From NCBI GenBank assembly GCA_029782095.1, contig JAKOVL010000190.1, positions 1 through 64,000 of the forward strand: a DNA stretch of 64,000 nt, in the 5' to 3' direction. Shown in pieces: positions 8,041-15,873 of the stretch. Position 1 is the first letter of the stretch. Each line of letters begins with the position of its first letter. The position numbers and the translations under genes were made by a program. Origin of the DNA: Bacillota bacterium. Its GTDB lineage: Bacteria; Bacillota; Dethiobacteria; DTU022. The notes under the pieces were generated by a model. The model saw nothing but the letters and a program-made list of their open reading frames with translations. It did no database searches and was not told the origin of the DNA.

Positions 8041-9252
8041 TTATTCCCTGCCGGCAGCTCCATAGTAGGCCCGGTAAAAAATGGAGAGCATCTGTGCTTC
8101 ATCGGGAACGCGGGGATTGGTGCAAAGATTGGCCTTCTCCTCCATTGATTCCCGGGCCAGCAGGGGCAGATCCTCTTCGGGGATGTTTAGCTCCTGCAGC
8201 GTCCGGGGCAGGCCCAGATCGCCGATCAGCCTCCGCACGGCCAGGGGCGCCGCCTCTGCGGCGGCAAAAAGATCCATCCCGGCAATATCGACGCCTAAAG
8301 CTGCGGCAATATCCCGGTAAAGCTCCGGGCAGGCCATCAAGTTAAATTCCATCACTGCCGGCAGCATTATGGCAGTGGCCAGGCCATGGCTCACCGCGAA
8401 GTGGGCGCCCAGGGGATGGCTGCAGGCATGCACCGCGCCGAGGCCGGCATAATCAAAGCAAAGCCCCCCGAACATGCTGGCCACCAGCATGTTGGACCGG
8501 GCCTCGAGATTTTGCGGCTGGGCCACCGCCTTGCGCAGCCATTGGCCAATCATGGCCGTCCCCTTCAACGCAAGGGCCTGGGCAAAGGGGTCCGTGCCGG
8601 TGGAGGTGTACGCTTCAATCACGTTGGTCAGCGCATCCATTCCCGTCTCCGCCGTAACCCTGGGCGGCAGTCCCAGAGTTAGCTCGGGATCGAGCAGGGC
8701 AAAGCGGGGCCAGAGCTGCGGCCCCTCCAGGACAACCTTCTTCTTCCTGGAAGGGTCGGAGATGACCGCGTAGGGCGAAACCTCGGCCCCTGTTCCGGCC
8801 GTAGTGGGGATGGCGATATAGGGGGGACAGCTTTTTTCGATCTTCCTCCCCCCCCGCCGGTAGTCAATGGCGCTGCCGCCATGGGCCGCCACTACCACGG
8901 CGGCCTTGACCGTATCGATGACGCTGCCGCCTCCCACGGCTACAAAGAAAGTGTCATCGCAATTCCCCCTGGCCAGGGCGGCAACGCCGTCGCAGACCTC
9001 ACCGCAGGGGTCCGGCTCCACCCCGGTAAAGAGGGTTGCCCGCAGGCCGGCTCCCTCTAAAGAGGCCATAATGGGCTCTAAAAGACCGGCCCGGGCAATC
9101 CCGGGGTCGCTGACAACTATGGCTTTCCTTCTCTTTAGCGACGCCGCCTTCTCGTGGACTCTCTGAGAGATGCCGCAGCCAAATTCCACCCAGGCGGGGT
9201 AGCTAAAGCCAAATTGCCTGGTGCTTAGAATCAAAGGACTCCACTCCAACAA
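8041..9252 (-). CDS. Iron-containing alcohol dehydrogenase homologue with altered metal site
   Basis: Group III (Fe-ADH) family protein, about 400 aa. The NAD site GGGSVIDTVKA, TTAGTGAEVSPYAV and the C-terminal HACSHPLGAHFAVSHG are present. The family metal site is Asp, His, His, His. The Asp of GMDALT is kept, but the next ligand, normally His in DALTH, is Asn here (GMDALTNVIEAY, codon AAC). The two later His ligands are kept. The enzyme may bind metal differently or lack it. The start is uncertain: the track start is TTG and no strong RBS is seen. It follows the ABC permease by 10 bp. It probably handles an alcohol or aldehyde from the pathway. Confidence 0.87.
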   Translation of the reverse strand: MLEWSPLILSTRQFGFSYPAWVEFGCGISQRVHEKAASLKRRKAIVVSDPGIARAGLLEPIMASLEGAGLRATLFTGVEPDPCGEVCDGVAALARGNCDDTFFVAVGGGSVIDTVKAAVVVAAHGGSAIDYRRGGRKIEKSCPPYIAIPTTAGTGAEVSPYAVISDPSRKKKVVLEGPQLWPRFALLDPELTLGLPPRVTAETGMDALTNVIEAYTSTGTDPFAQALALKGTAMIGQWLRKAVAQPQNLEARSNMLVASMFGGLCFDYAGLGAVHACSHPLGAHFAVSHGLATAIMLPAVMEFNLMACPELYRDIAAALGVDIAGMDLFAAAEAAPLAVRRLIGDLGLPRTLQELNIPEEDLPLLARESMEEKANLCTNPRVPDEAQMLSIFYRAYYGAAGRE

Positions 9253-9262
9253 TTCAGATCAA

Positions 9263-9928
9263 TCACTTAAGGCTTTCCATACCATATTTCCTCTGGACAA
9301 TCTTTTCCAGCCAGCCCAGCAAGCGGTCGAGCAAAACCGTGGTCACCGCCAGCAGAATGGTCCCCGCAACGAGCATGCCGTCGTTAAAGGTGCGCATGCC
9401 GACCAGAATGATGGTGCCCATGCCGGCTGCGCCGATAAAAACGGCGTAGGTGGCCACGGAAAAATTCATCACTATGGCCGTGCGTATGCCGGCAAAGATC
9501 ACCGGAAAGGCCAGGGGCAGCTCCACCCTGAAAAGGAGCTGGAGCCTATTGGCGCCCATGCCGATGGCCGCCTCTTTAACCGCTGGAGAGACATTCTCAA
9601 TACCCACACAGGCATTCCGGATTACCGGCAGAATACCATAAATGGTCAGAGCAATTAAGGCCGGCTTTAAGCCAATACCCATCAGCGGGATGAGAAAGCC
9701 AAAAAGCCCCAGTATGGGAATGGTGTAAAGAACGCCGATAAAGCCGAGTACAGGATCACGCAAAGACCGATGGCGTGAAATGAGAATACCGATGGGTATA
9801 CCAAGAACAATCACGATGCAACTGGCCAAGACTACCAGCTTAACGTGTGATCCGAGCATGGAGATCCAGAAATCGCTCTTGCTAACAATATAGTTCCATA
9901 CATTTGCCCACAGAAAGTTGCTCTTCAC
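9263..9928 (-). CDS. ABC transporter permease, OpuC/osmoprotectant type
   Basis: Integral membrane permease, 221 aa, of the OpuCB/OpuCD (BPD_transp_1) family that imports quaternary amines such as glycine betaine, carnitine or choline. It has about five to six hydrophobic segments. The EAA loop that contacts the ATPase reads AAIGMGANRLQLLFRVELPLAFP near residue 122. It lies 18 bp downstream of the ATPase gene. The operon has a second permease (12005-12658), giving a complete heterodimeric importer. In this setting it probably serves nutrient uptake rather than osmoprotection. Confidence 0.9.
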   Translation of the reverse strand: MKSNFLWANVWNYIVSKSDFWISMLGSHVKLVVLASCIVIVLGIPIGILISRHRSLRDPVLGFIGVLYTIPILGLFGFLIPLMGIGLKPALIALTIYGILPVIRNACVGIENVSPAVKEAAIGMGANRLQLLFRVELPLAFPVIFAGIRTAIVMNFSVATYAVFIGAAGMGTIILVGMRTFNDGMLVAGTILLAVTTVLLDRLLGWLEKIVQRKYGMESLK

Positions 9929-9946
9929 AAAACATTAATACCTCCC

Positions 9947-11041
9947 CTAGCCGGCTAAAAGGGATGCGCAGGATTGAAAAGAGACGATTCCCAAAAAGCA
10001 GCCTTCTTCGGTAACCACGGGCAGCCAGCCCCGGCTGCCCCAGAGCATCTCCTCGATGGCCTTTTTCAAGGAGTCGCCCGGGAGGCAGGAAGAAGATAGG
10101 GGTTGAACTTTCTCCATGTCAATTTTTTCGCGCCCTTTCATCTCTGCCAGCGAAATGTAGCCCAAACATTGCCGATGATCGTCCACCACAAAGGCGTATT
10201 CCCAGCCTTTGAAGGAGGAATCGGCGGGATCTACAACGGCTCCCTCCTTGACGACAGGAAGATCGCGGATTAAGGCCTGGGCTACAGGAATTGTATCGAG
10301 GGCGCTGAATACGGCCCCTTGACCGACAAAACTCCGGATAAACTCGTCCCTCTCCTTGACAATATCCATGGCCGTGCCGATGGTTACAAGCTTGCCCCCG
10401 CGCATGATGCCGATGCGGCTGCCCATCTTGAAAGCCTCTTGGATATCATGGGTGACAAAGACTATGGTTTTCTTGATTGTTTCCTGCAGGCGCAGCAGCT
10501 CATTCTGCAGCTGTTCCCTGGTTACCGGGTCCACTGCCCCAAAGGGTTCGTCCATCAACAATATCTCCGGATCTGCCGCCAGGGCGCGGGCTACGCCGAC
10601 GCGCTGCTGCTGGCCGCCGCTCAGTTCCCGGGGATAGCGGTCCAGGTACGAAACCGGCAGCCCCACTGTTTCAATGAGTTCCATGGCTCGCTCCCGCTGC
10701 ATCTTTTTGTCGCATTTTTTCAGCTGCAGGACAAAGGCAATGTTGTCCCGAATGGTCAGGTGCGGCAGTAAACCAATATATTGGATCACGTAACCGATGG
10801 AGCGACGGAGCTCGACCGTATCGAGCTCCGTCACATCCTTCCCTCGCACGAGTATGCGCCCTGAAGTATGGGGAACGAGCTGGTTAATCATTTTCAAAGT
10901 GGTCGTTTTACCGCATCCAGAAGGACCAATGAGGACAAAGATCTCCCCCTGGTTAACCTGGAAGCTAACCCCGTCTACCACTTTGTCTTCGCCATAGAAT
11001 TTGCTCACATTTTGGAGCTCTACTTCTATGCTGCCTGTCAT
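9947..11041 (-). CDS. ABC transporter ATP-binding protein with CBS domains, OpuCA type
   Basis: ATPase of the quaternary-amine ABC importer, 364 aa. Walker A is GPSGCGKTT near residue 37. The signature is LSGGQQQR near residue 140. Walker B is ILLMDEPFGAVDP near residue 160. The C-terminal third (about residues 250-360) looks like a tandem CBS module, as in OpuCA/OpuAA/ProV-type ATPases, where it senses ionic strength or nucleotides. The order in the operon is permease, binding protein, ATPase, permease. The CBS region ends FLGIVSFQSCASLLAG without the anionic tail seen in some osmosensors, so osmotic gating is uncertain. Confidence 0.92.
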   Translation of the reverse strand: MTGSIEVELQNVSKFYGEDKVVDGVSFQVNQGEIFVLIGPSGCGKTTTLKMINQLVPHTSGRILVRGKDVTELDTVELRRSIGYVIQYIGLLPHLTIRDNIAFVLQLKKCDKKMQRERAMELIETVGLPVSYLDRYPRELSGGQQQRVGVARALAADPEILLMDEPFGAVDPVTREQLQNELLRLQETIKKTIVFVTHDIQEAFKMGSRIGIMRGGKLVTIGTAMDIVKERDEFIRSFVGQGAVFSALDTIPVAQALIRDLPVVKEGAVVDPADSSFKGWEYAFVVDDHRQCLGYISLAEMKGREKIDMEKVQPLSSSCLPGDSLKKAIEEMLWGSRGWLPVVTEEGCFLGIVSFQSCASLLAG

Positions 11042-11060
11042 GATTAAACCTCTCCTCGTT

Positions 11061-11978
11061 TTAGATAAGCCCCCGTGACTTCAGGAATTCTTCTGCCACA
11101 TCAGCGGGATCCTGGTTTTCCACTTCCACCTTGAAGTTCAAATCGATCATGGTCTCTTCGTCAATGGAATTGAACAGCGGCTTGAGAGCTTCTTCCACTT
11201 CGGGATGCTTCTCCAAGATCTCGGTGCGGATCACATACATGGCATCGTACGGCGGGAAGAAGCTCTTATCGTCTTCCAATACGACAAACTGGTATTCTTT
11301 GAGCCGGCCGTCCGTGGAGAAGCAGGTGGTCACATGGCCGTGCCCTTCGGCCAGGGCGTCGTAGAAGAAGGCGGTGTCCACAACTTTTTGCTGCATATCA
11401 ATGCCGTAAGTCTCCTGCAGTCCCAGGTAAACATCGGGCCGTTCAAAGGTGGTGGAGTCGCCGACGAAAATTAAATCATTGTGGCCGGCCAGGTCGGAAA
11501 GGGTTTTTATACCCAGTTCATCAGAGACCTCCTGGGGCATGGCAATGGCGAAGGTGTTCTGGAAGCCCAGGGGATCGAGGCAGGTGATGTTGAACTTCTC
11601 CTGGTAAGCCGCCTTTGTTTTCTCAAAGATCTCCTGGCGGTCTTGAATGACCTCTCCTTCGAGGACCACCATCCAGGCTGTACCCGTGTACTCGGGGTAG
11701 AGATCAATTTGTCCCTCCACCAGGGCCGGGTGCAGCATCTCTGTTGCGCCCATGCCGATCTTGCTGATATCTACTTCCAGATCGGTTTTCGCTTCGATTA
11801 ACAGTGCCGCCATGTGCGCAAGAGTTAAGCTCTCGGCAAACTGCTTGCTGGCAATGACCACCTTGCCCGCGGTCTCCTCCGATCCTCCCCCCCCACAGCC
11901 AACTGCTCCAAACATTGCTGCAACCAAGGCCACACAAAGCAACAAACAGGTCAACCTACGCTTCTGTAACACCGACAA
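11061..11978 (-). CDS. Quaternary-amine ABC transporter substrate-binding lipoprotein, OpuAC/OpuCC type
   Basis: Extracytoplasmic binding protein, 305 aa, with a lipoprotein signal: a hydrophobic stretch (LLLCVALVAAMFGAVGC) ending in a lipobox Cys followed by a Gly-rich linker. The mature part starts with VVIASKQFAESLTLAHM, typical of OpuCC/OsmX binding proteins of the QAT family. It contains several aromatic residues that could form the cation-pi cage for a trimethylammonium group (EYTGTAW, FFPPYDAMY), though the exact cage residues need a model. It lies 19 bp upstream of the ATPase gene. It likely defines the compound imported by this locus. Confidence 0.9.
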   Translation of the reverse strand: MSVLQKRRLTCLLLCVALVAAMFGAVGCGGGGSEETAGKVVIASKQFAESLTLAHMAALLIEAKTDLEVDISKIGMGATEMLHPALVEGQIDLYPEYTGTAWMVVLEGEVIQDRQEIFEKTKAAYQEKFNITCLDPLGFQNTFAIAMPQEVSDELGIKTLSDLAGHNDLIFVGDSTTFERPDVYLGLQETYGIDMQQKVVDTAFFYDALAEGHGHVTTCFSTDGRLKEYQFVVLEDDKSFFPPYDAMYVIRTEILEKHPEVEEALKPLFNSIDEETMIDLNFKVEVENQDPADVAEEFLKSRGLI

Positions 11979-12004
11979 AAACCTCCTTTTATTTTTTACG
12001 GGGT

Positions 12005-12658
12005 TTACCCGCGAACCCCCATCTTTAAGCTGGCTTTATGCTCCAGGACGCCCAGGAGCTTATCCACAAGGACGGCCAGCGCGGAAACGGGAATGGTTCC
12101 CGCCAGGATCATGCGGTTATCCATCATGGAAATACCGGTAAAGATCAGGTTGCCCAGCCCTCCCGCGGCAACTAGGGCGCCCATGGTCGTAATCCCCACG
12201 GTGAGGACGGCAACGGTGCGAATGCCGGCCATGATCACGGGAAAAGCCATGGGAAGCTCAACGCGGAAGAGAAGCTGGCTTGACGTAGCGCCCATCCCTA
12301 AGGCTGCCTCCTTGGCCGCCGGATCTACGCCGAGAATTCCGGCGCAGGTATTCCTTAAAACGGGCAGCCATGAATAGATCGTTAGAGCCACGATCGTCGG
12401 CAGCCAGCCCAATCCAAGGAAGGGGAGCAGGAAGCCCAGTATGGCCAGCGAAGGGATGGTATAGAGCATTCCCGCGATATCGATGACGTAATTGCTGATT
12501 TTCGGGCGCCTGGAAATAAATACGCCCAGCGGTACCGCAGTAAGGGTGCCTGCCAGCACGCCGGCCAGTGAGATCCAGGTATGCTGCAGGGTAAGCTCGG
12601 CCACCTGCCCCCTTATCTCCCAAAAATATGCGAAGAAAGATACTATGCTTTCAATCAA
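12005..12658 (-). CDS. ABC transporter permease, OpuC/osmoprotectant type
   Basis: Second membrane permease of the quaternary-amine importer, 217 aa, with an EAA loop (KEAALGMGATSSQLLFRVELPMAFP). It is similar over its whole length to the 9263-9928 permease, so the two probably form the OpuCB/OpuCD-like heterodimer. It is the first transporter gene after the PanB-like gene. The 96-bp gap before it carries a GC-rich hairpin that may modulate expression of the distal part of the operon. Confidence 0.9.
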   Translation of the reverse strand: MIESIVSFFAYFWEIRGQVAELTLQHTWISLAGVLAGTLTAVPLGVFISRRPKISNYVIDIAGMLYTIPSLAILGFLLPFLGLGWLPTIVALTIYSWLPVLRNTCAGILGVDPAAKEAALGMGATSSQLLFRVELPMAFPVIMAGIRTVAVLTVGITTMGALVAAGGLGNLIFTGISMMDNRMILAGTIPVSALAVLVDKLLGVLEHKASLKMGVRG

Positions 12659-12717
12659 CGCCCCTTTTAAGCCTCCTTTTTATGCTTGCTCCAAGCGCAT
12701 GGCCGGCTCTGCTGCAG

Positions 12718-12750
12718 GGCCCGGCGAGGAGTTTTCTCCGGACCCGGGCC
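12718..12750 (-). other. GC-rich intercistronic hairpin
   Basis: Right after the PanB-like stop codon the minus strand can fold GGCCCGG and CGGAG against CTCCT and CCGGGCC with an AAAA loop. There is no T tract, so it is not a good intrinsic terminator. It may stabilise mRNA ends or reduce readthrough between the enzyme genes and the transporter genes. Confidence 0.5.
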
Positions 12751-12754
12751 TCAT

Positions 12755-13606
12755 TTACTTTTTGAACTCCTTAAACATCTTTTCAAACTCTTCCATGGGC
12801 TCCACCACATGGTAAGCGTGTTCATCAGAGGGGAAGATGCCTTCTTTCACTTCGTGAACATAGGTCTTGATGGCGTTTATTTCTATCTCGGCCACGTTGG
12901 CATACTGCTTTACAAATTTGGGCGTAAAAGCCTGGAACATCCCCAGCATATCGCCGCAGATGAGCAGCTGCCCATCTGCCGGCCCCGCCCCGATGCCGTA
13001 CACCGGTATTTCCAGGAGATCGCAGATAAATGCCGTGACCTCCGGGGGGACAGCTTCCACAAGCAGCGCAAAAGCGCCCGCCTCCTGCACCGCCAGGGCG
13101 TCCTTGATTAAAGCGCGGGCGTTCTTCACATCACGCCCCTGGGCTTTAAAACCGCCCAGCTGGCCCGAACTCTGGGGGGTTAACCCAATATGGCCCATGA
13201 CCGGTATGCCGGCATCAACGATGGCCCTGATCCGGGAGGTTACCCGCACGCCGCCCTCCAGCTTGATCGAATCCACTGCCGCTTCCTTGATCAGGCGGCC
13301 CGCATTAAATACGGCCTCTTCATCAGAAACCTGGTAAGACATAAAGGGCATGTCCCCCACAACCCAGGTGTTTGGCGCCCCGCGGCGCACCGCCTTGCAG
13401 TGGGAAAGGCATTCTTCCATGGTTACCGGGTTCGTTGATTTATAGCCAAGCACAACCATGCCCAGGGAATCGCCCACCAGGATCATGTCTACACCGGCCT
13501 GCTCGGCAAACGAGGCCATGGGATAATCGTAGGCGGTGATCCAGGCCACCTGCTGCTTCTCTTTTTTCATCCTGATGAAATCTAGAATCGTTTTTTTCCT
13601 GGCCAT
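12755..13606 (-). CDS. PanB-like ketopantoate hydroxymethyltransferase family protein
   Basis: 3-methyl-2-oxobutanoate hydroxymethyltransferase family, 283 aa. PanB uses 5,10-methylene-THF to add a hydroxymethyl group to a 2-oxo acid. The family residues are kept: GDSLGM (metal Asp), GDMPFMSY, IKLEGG (Lys and Glu), GHIGLTPQS, and VEAVPPEV with the catalytic Glu. The track start is 13639, but ATG 13606 has AAGGAGG directly upstream, so I use it. There is no panC or panD nearby. It sits among methyltransferase and amine-uptake genes. It could therefore be a PanB paralogue acting on a pathway 2-oxo acid, or running in the retro-aldol direction, rather than the pantothenate enzyme. That role is inference. 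Confidence 0.88.
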   Translation of the reverse strand: MARKKTILDFIRMKKEKQQVAWITAYDYPMASFAEQAGVDMILVGDSLGMVVLGYKSTNPVTMEECLSHCKAVRRGAPNTWVVGDMPFMSYQVSDEEAVFNAGRLIKEAAVDSIKLEGGVRVTSRIRAIVDAGIPVMGHIGLTPQSSGQLGGFKAQGRDVKNARALIKDALAVQEAGAFALLVEAVPPEVTAFICDLLEIPVYGIGAGPADGQLLICGDMLGMFQAFTPKFVKQYANVAEIEINAIKTYVHEVKEGIFPSDEHAYHVVEPMEEFEKMFKEFKK

Positions 13607-13635
13607 TAAGCTGCCTCCTTCTTTCTGTTGATTGC

Positions 13636-15027
13636 TCAATACAGGTGCTGCGCCAAAATATTCTCTTGCTCAGGAGTAAGCGGGGGCGGTTCATAATCTT
13701 GAAGCCTCCCGTTCAATATCTCCTGAGCCTGCTGTTCCAATGTCCGGGAACCGCCCTGCTCCCAGCTGGAGTAGCTCTCGCGCGAAAGCAGCGGCGGTAT
13801 AGAGAGCTCGCTCCGGTAATGCAAAGCGGTATGCTCTTCATCCAGGTACATGCCGCCCGGGCCAACTCTCTCGATAACCTCTACAGCCAGCTTCTGCTCA
13901 TCCACGTCAAAGCCGGCGACAAATCTTTCCGCCACAGCCACGGTAGCCTCGTCGATAATAAACTTTTCGAAGCTAACCGTGTTAAAAGAATCAATAATCC
14001 CACAGGAGTGCAGGATGAAATCTGCGCCGGAAATCATCGTGCTCAGCATCAGCATCATGGATTCTAAACCGGCCTGCATATCCGGCAGCTTTGCATCCGT
14101 TAACGTGCCGCCGGTGCGGCAGGGCAGCCCGTAGTATTTGGCCAGCGCTGCAGTGGCCATAGCCATGAGCGCAGCTTCCGGTGAACCTATGGCCGGCGCA
14201 GCGTAGCGCATATCACAGGAGACAGAGGTGCTGCCGTATATAACCGGCAGTCCGGGCTTGCAAAGCTGGCTGAACACAATCCCGGCCAGCTGTTGGGCAT
14301 TATCCACAACCACGGTCCCGGCCAGCGTTGCGGGGCTGCTGAACCCCGGCTGGGAGCATGAGGCAAACAAAAGGGGCTGGCCGGCATGGGCATACTCCAT
14401 AATGCGCTCAATCATCCCCCGGTCATAGGTTAACGGTGAGATGGGGCTGATAAAGCCCAGCAACCGGTTTTCTGACAGGCCTCCGTAAAAATCGCGCACC
14501 AGCTTAAAGCACTCCCTGGTTTCTCCCTCCCCCACGTTCATCCCCGCCAGGGGCTTCGTGGAATATTTAAGGGCCGCCGCCACCTGGAACAATCTCCGCC
14601 TGCTCCCGGCAATATCCTGGGGTTCAACGACGATATAATTGGCCACCCCCAGCACGGGGCTGTCCTGGGTCAGCTTCATTAAATCGATAAAGTCTTGCCT
14701 TGAAGCCGGCCTTTTCTGGGAACCCCTTTTCACAAATACCGGGCCGGAAGCTGGCGCATAGACGGGCCGCCCGCCGCCGACAACAACATGGTCCCGGCTC
14801 TCGCGGCCATAAAGCGTAAAGCTCTTCGGTGTGCTTTCCAGGGCTCGCTCCAGGAGCTTCTGATCAATAAAGACCTTATCGCCTTCGATTTTAGCGCCGC
14901 TCTTTTTGAATATTTCCAGCGCCTGCCCGTGAGCAAACCTCACTCCGGTCCTGGAGAGCACTTTTAGCGTCGCTTTATGAAGATTCTGAATCTCTTTTGG
15001 GGACAGGCAGCTGCCCGAGACCCTCAT
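13636..15027 (-). CDS. MttB-like trimethylamine methyltransferase family protein (non-pyrrolysine)
   Basis: 463-aa TIM-barrel protein of the MttB superfamily (trimethylamine:corrinoid methyltransferase family). Characterised members without pyrrolysine include the glycine betaine, proline betaine and carnitine methyltransferases MtgB, MtpB and MtcB. The reading frame is open throughout, with no in-frame TAG. Recognisable parts are the N-terminal helix segment (NLHKATLKVLSRTGVRF), the central VIYGSTSVSCDMRYAAPAIGSPEAAL and the GGTLTDAKLPDMQAG segment. The RBS is AAAGGTGAGG. It should move a methyl group from a quaternary amine to a corrinoid protein, but no corrinoid protein is encoded nearby. 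It is a paralogue of the 15874-17298 gene with clearly different sequence. Confidence 0.88.
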   Translation of the reverse strand: MRVSGSCLSPKEIQNLHKATLKVLSRTGVRFAHGQALEIFKKSGAKIEGDKVFIDQKLLERALESTPKSFTLYGRESRDHVVVGGGRPVYAPASGPVFVKRGSQKRPASRQDFIDLMKLTQDSPVLGVANYIVVEPQDIAGSRRRLFQVAAALKYSTKPLAGMNVGEGETRECFKLVRDFYGGLSENRLLGFISPISPLTYDRGMIERIMEYAHAGQPLLFASCSQPGFSSPATLAGTVVVDNAQQLAGIVFSQLCKPGLPVIYGSTSVSCDMRYAAPAIGSPEAALMAMATAALAKYYGLPCRTGGTLTDAKLPDMQAGLESMMLMLSTMISGADFILHSCGIIDSFNTVSFEKFIIDEATVAVAERFVAGFDVDEQKLAVEVIERVGPGGMYLDEEHTALHYRSELSIPPLLSRESYSSWEQGGSRTLEQQAQEILNGRLQDYEPPPLTPEQENILAQHLY

Positions 15028-15045
15028 CTGTCCTCACCTTTCCGC

Positions 15046-15837
15046 TTAAACATGGCCGTAGTAATCTCGATGGGCAATAACCGAATAGGCATAATCCAAA
15101 AGGGTGCCCCAGCTAAACACGGGCAGGTCCGTCTCCCGCTGTATGGCCCGGGCAAAAGGCTGCATCCCCGTGCATTCCAGCAAGAGCGCACCAATCGTCG
15201 GATGCTTTTCAATAAACCTCTTGCAGCAGGAGATCATCTGCTTTTCAGCCTTATCGTAATAGGCTTCCGGCTTCTCGGGCCTCACATGGGGATTCCAGAG
15301 GTTGTCAAATTCGCTGACGCCGTACTCATCCTGGGCCCCGGCGATGACATAGTTGCTGTCGGGATCAATGCCCACGTTGATGAGATGCTCCCTGGATAAA
15401 AATTGTTTCTGGACGCAGACGATGCCCACGCTTTTCTGCGGCCCGATGACCTGCTGAATAAACGGCACCTGCAGCAGGCTGGACATGAATACGGGCACAT
15501 CGACAACAGCCCGCACATCCTGCTGGAAAAAGGCAAAATATCCACATTCAGCGGCAATGGCCCGGCAGCCATACCTCTCCAATCTTTTTGCTGCGGCAAT
15601 GACCGCCTCCCGGCATTGCGCCGGATTATTGTCATAGACCAGCGTCTTATTGGTTACGCCCTCCGCTATTTCATACTGTATGGGATAGGGATAGGCGCTC
15701 GGGTTTCGCACGTCCCCCGGAAATCCCGGATAGACATCATCAAGCAGGATTATCCCCAGGCCCATGCCGTAGCAGACATGATTCTTGCGCGCTTTGATAT
15801 GATTTATTCCCGGATCACGGCTTTGCCAAAAGATCAT
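15046..15837 (-). CDS. Aspartate/glutamate racemase-like protein
   Basis: 263-aa protein that I place by eye in the Asp/Glu/hydantoin racemase superfamily. It has two Cys motifs in the right places for a two-base catalyst: IAAECGYFAFFQQDV near residue 98 and ALLLECTGMQPFARAIQ near residue 218. Family enzymes racemise or isomerise amino or dicarboxylic acids, or decarboxylate arylmalonates. It lies between the two mttB-like genes, with 18 and 36 bp gaps. It may therefore invert the stereocentre of the compound the methyltransferases or the opine dehydrogenase use. The substrate is unknown and the family call is moderately secure. Confidence 0.7.
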   Translation of the reverse strand: MIFWQSRDPGINHIKARKNHVCYGMGLGIILLDDVYPGFPGDVRNPSAYPYPIQYEIAEGVTNKTLVYDNNPAQCREAVIAAAKRLERYGCRAIAAECGYFAFFQQDVRAVVDVPVFMSSLLQVPFIQQVIGPQKSVGIVCVQKQFLSREHLINVGIDPDSNYVIAGAQDEYGVSEFDNLWNPHVRPEKPEAYYDKAEKQMISCCKRFIEKHPTIGALLLECTGMQPFARAIQRETDLPVFSWGTLLDYAYSVIAHRDYYGHV

Positions 15838-15873
15838 GGCTTCCTCCCCCTCAAAATTTTTTTGGCGATGCTC

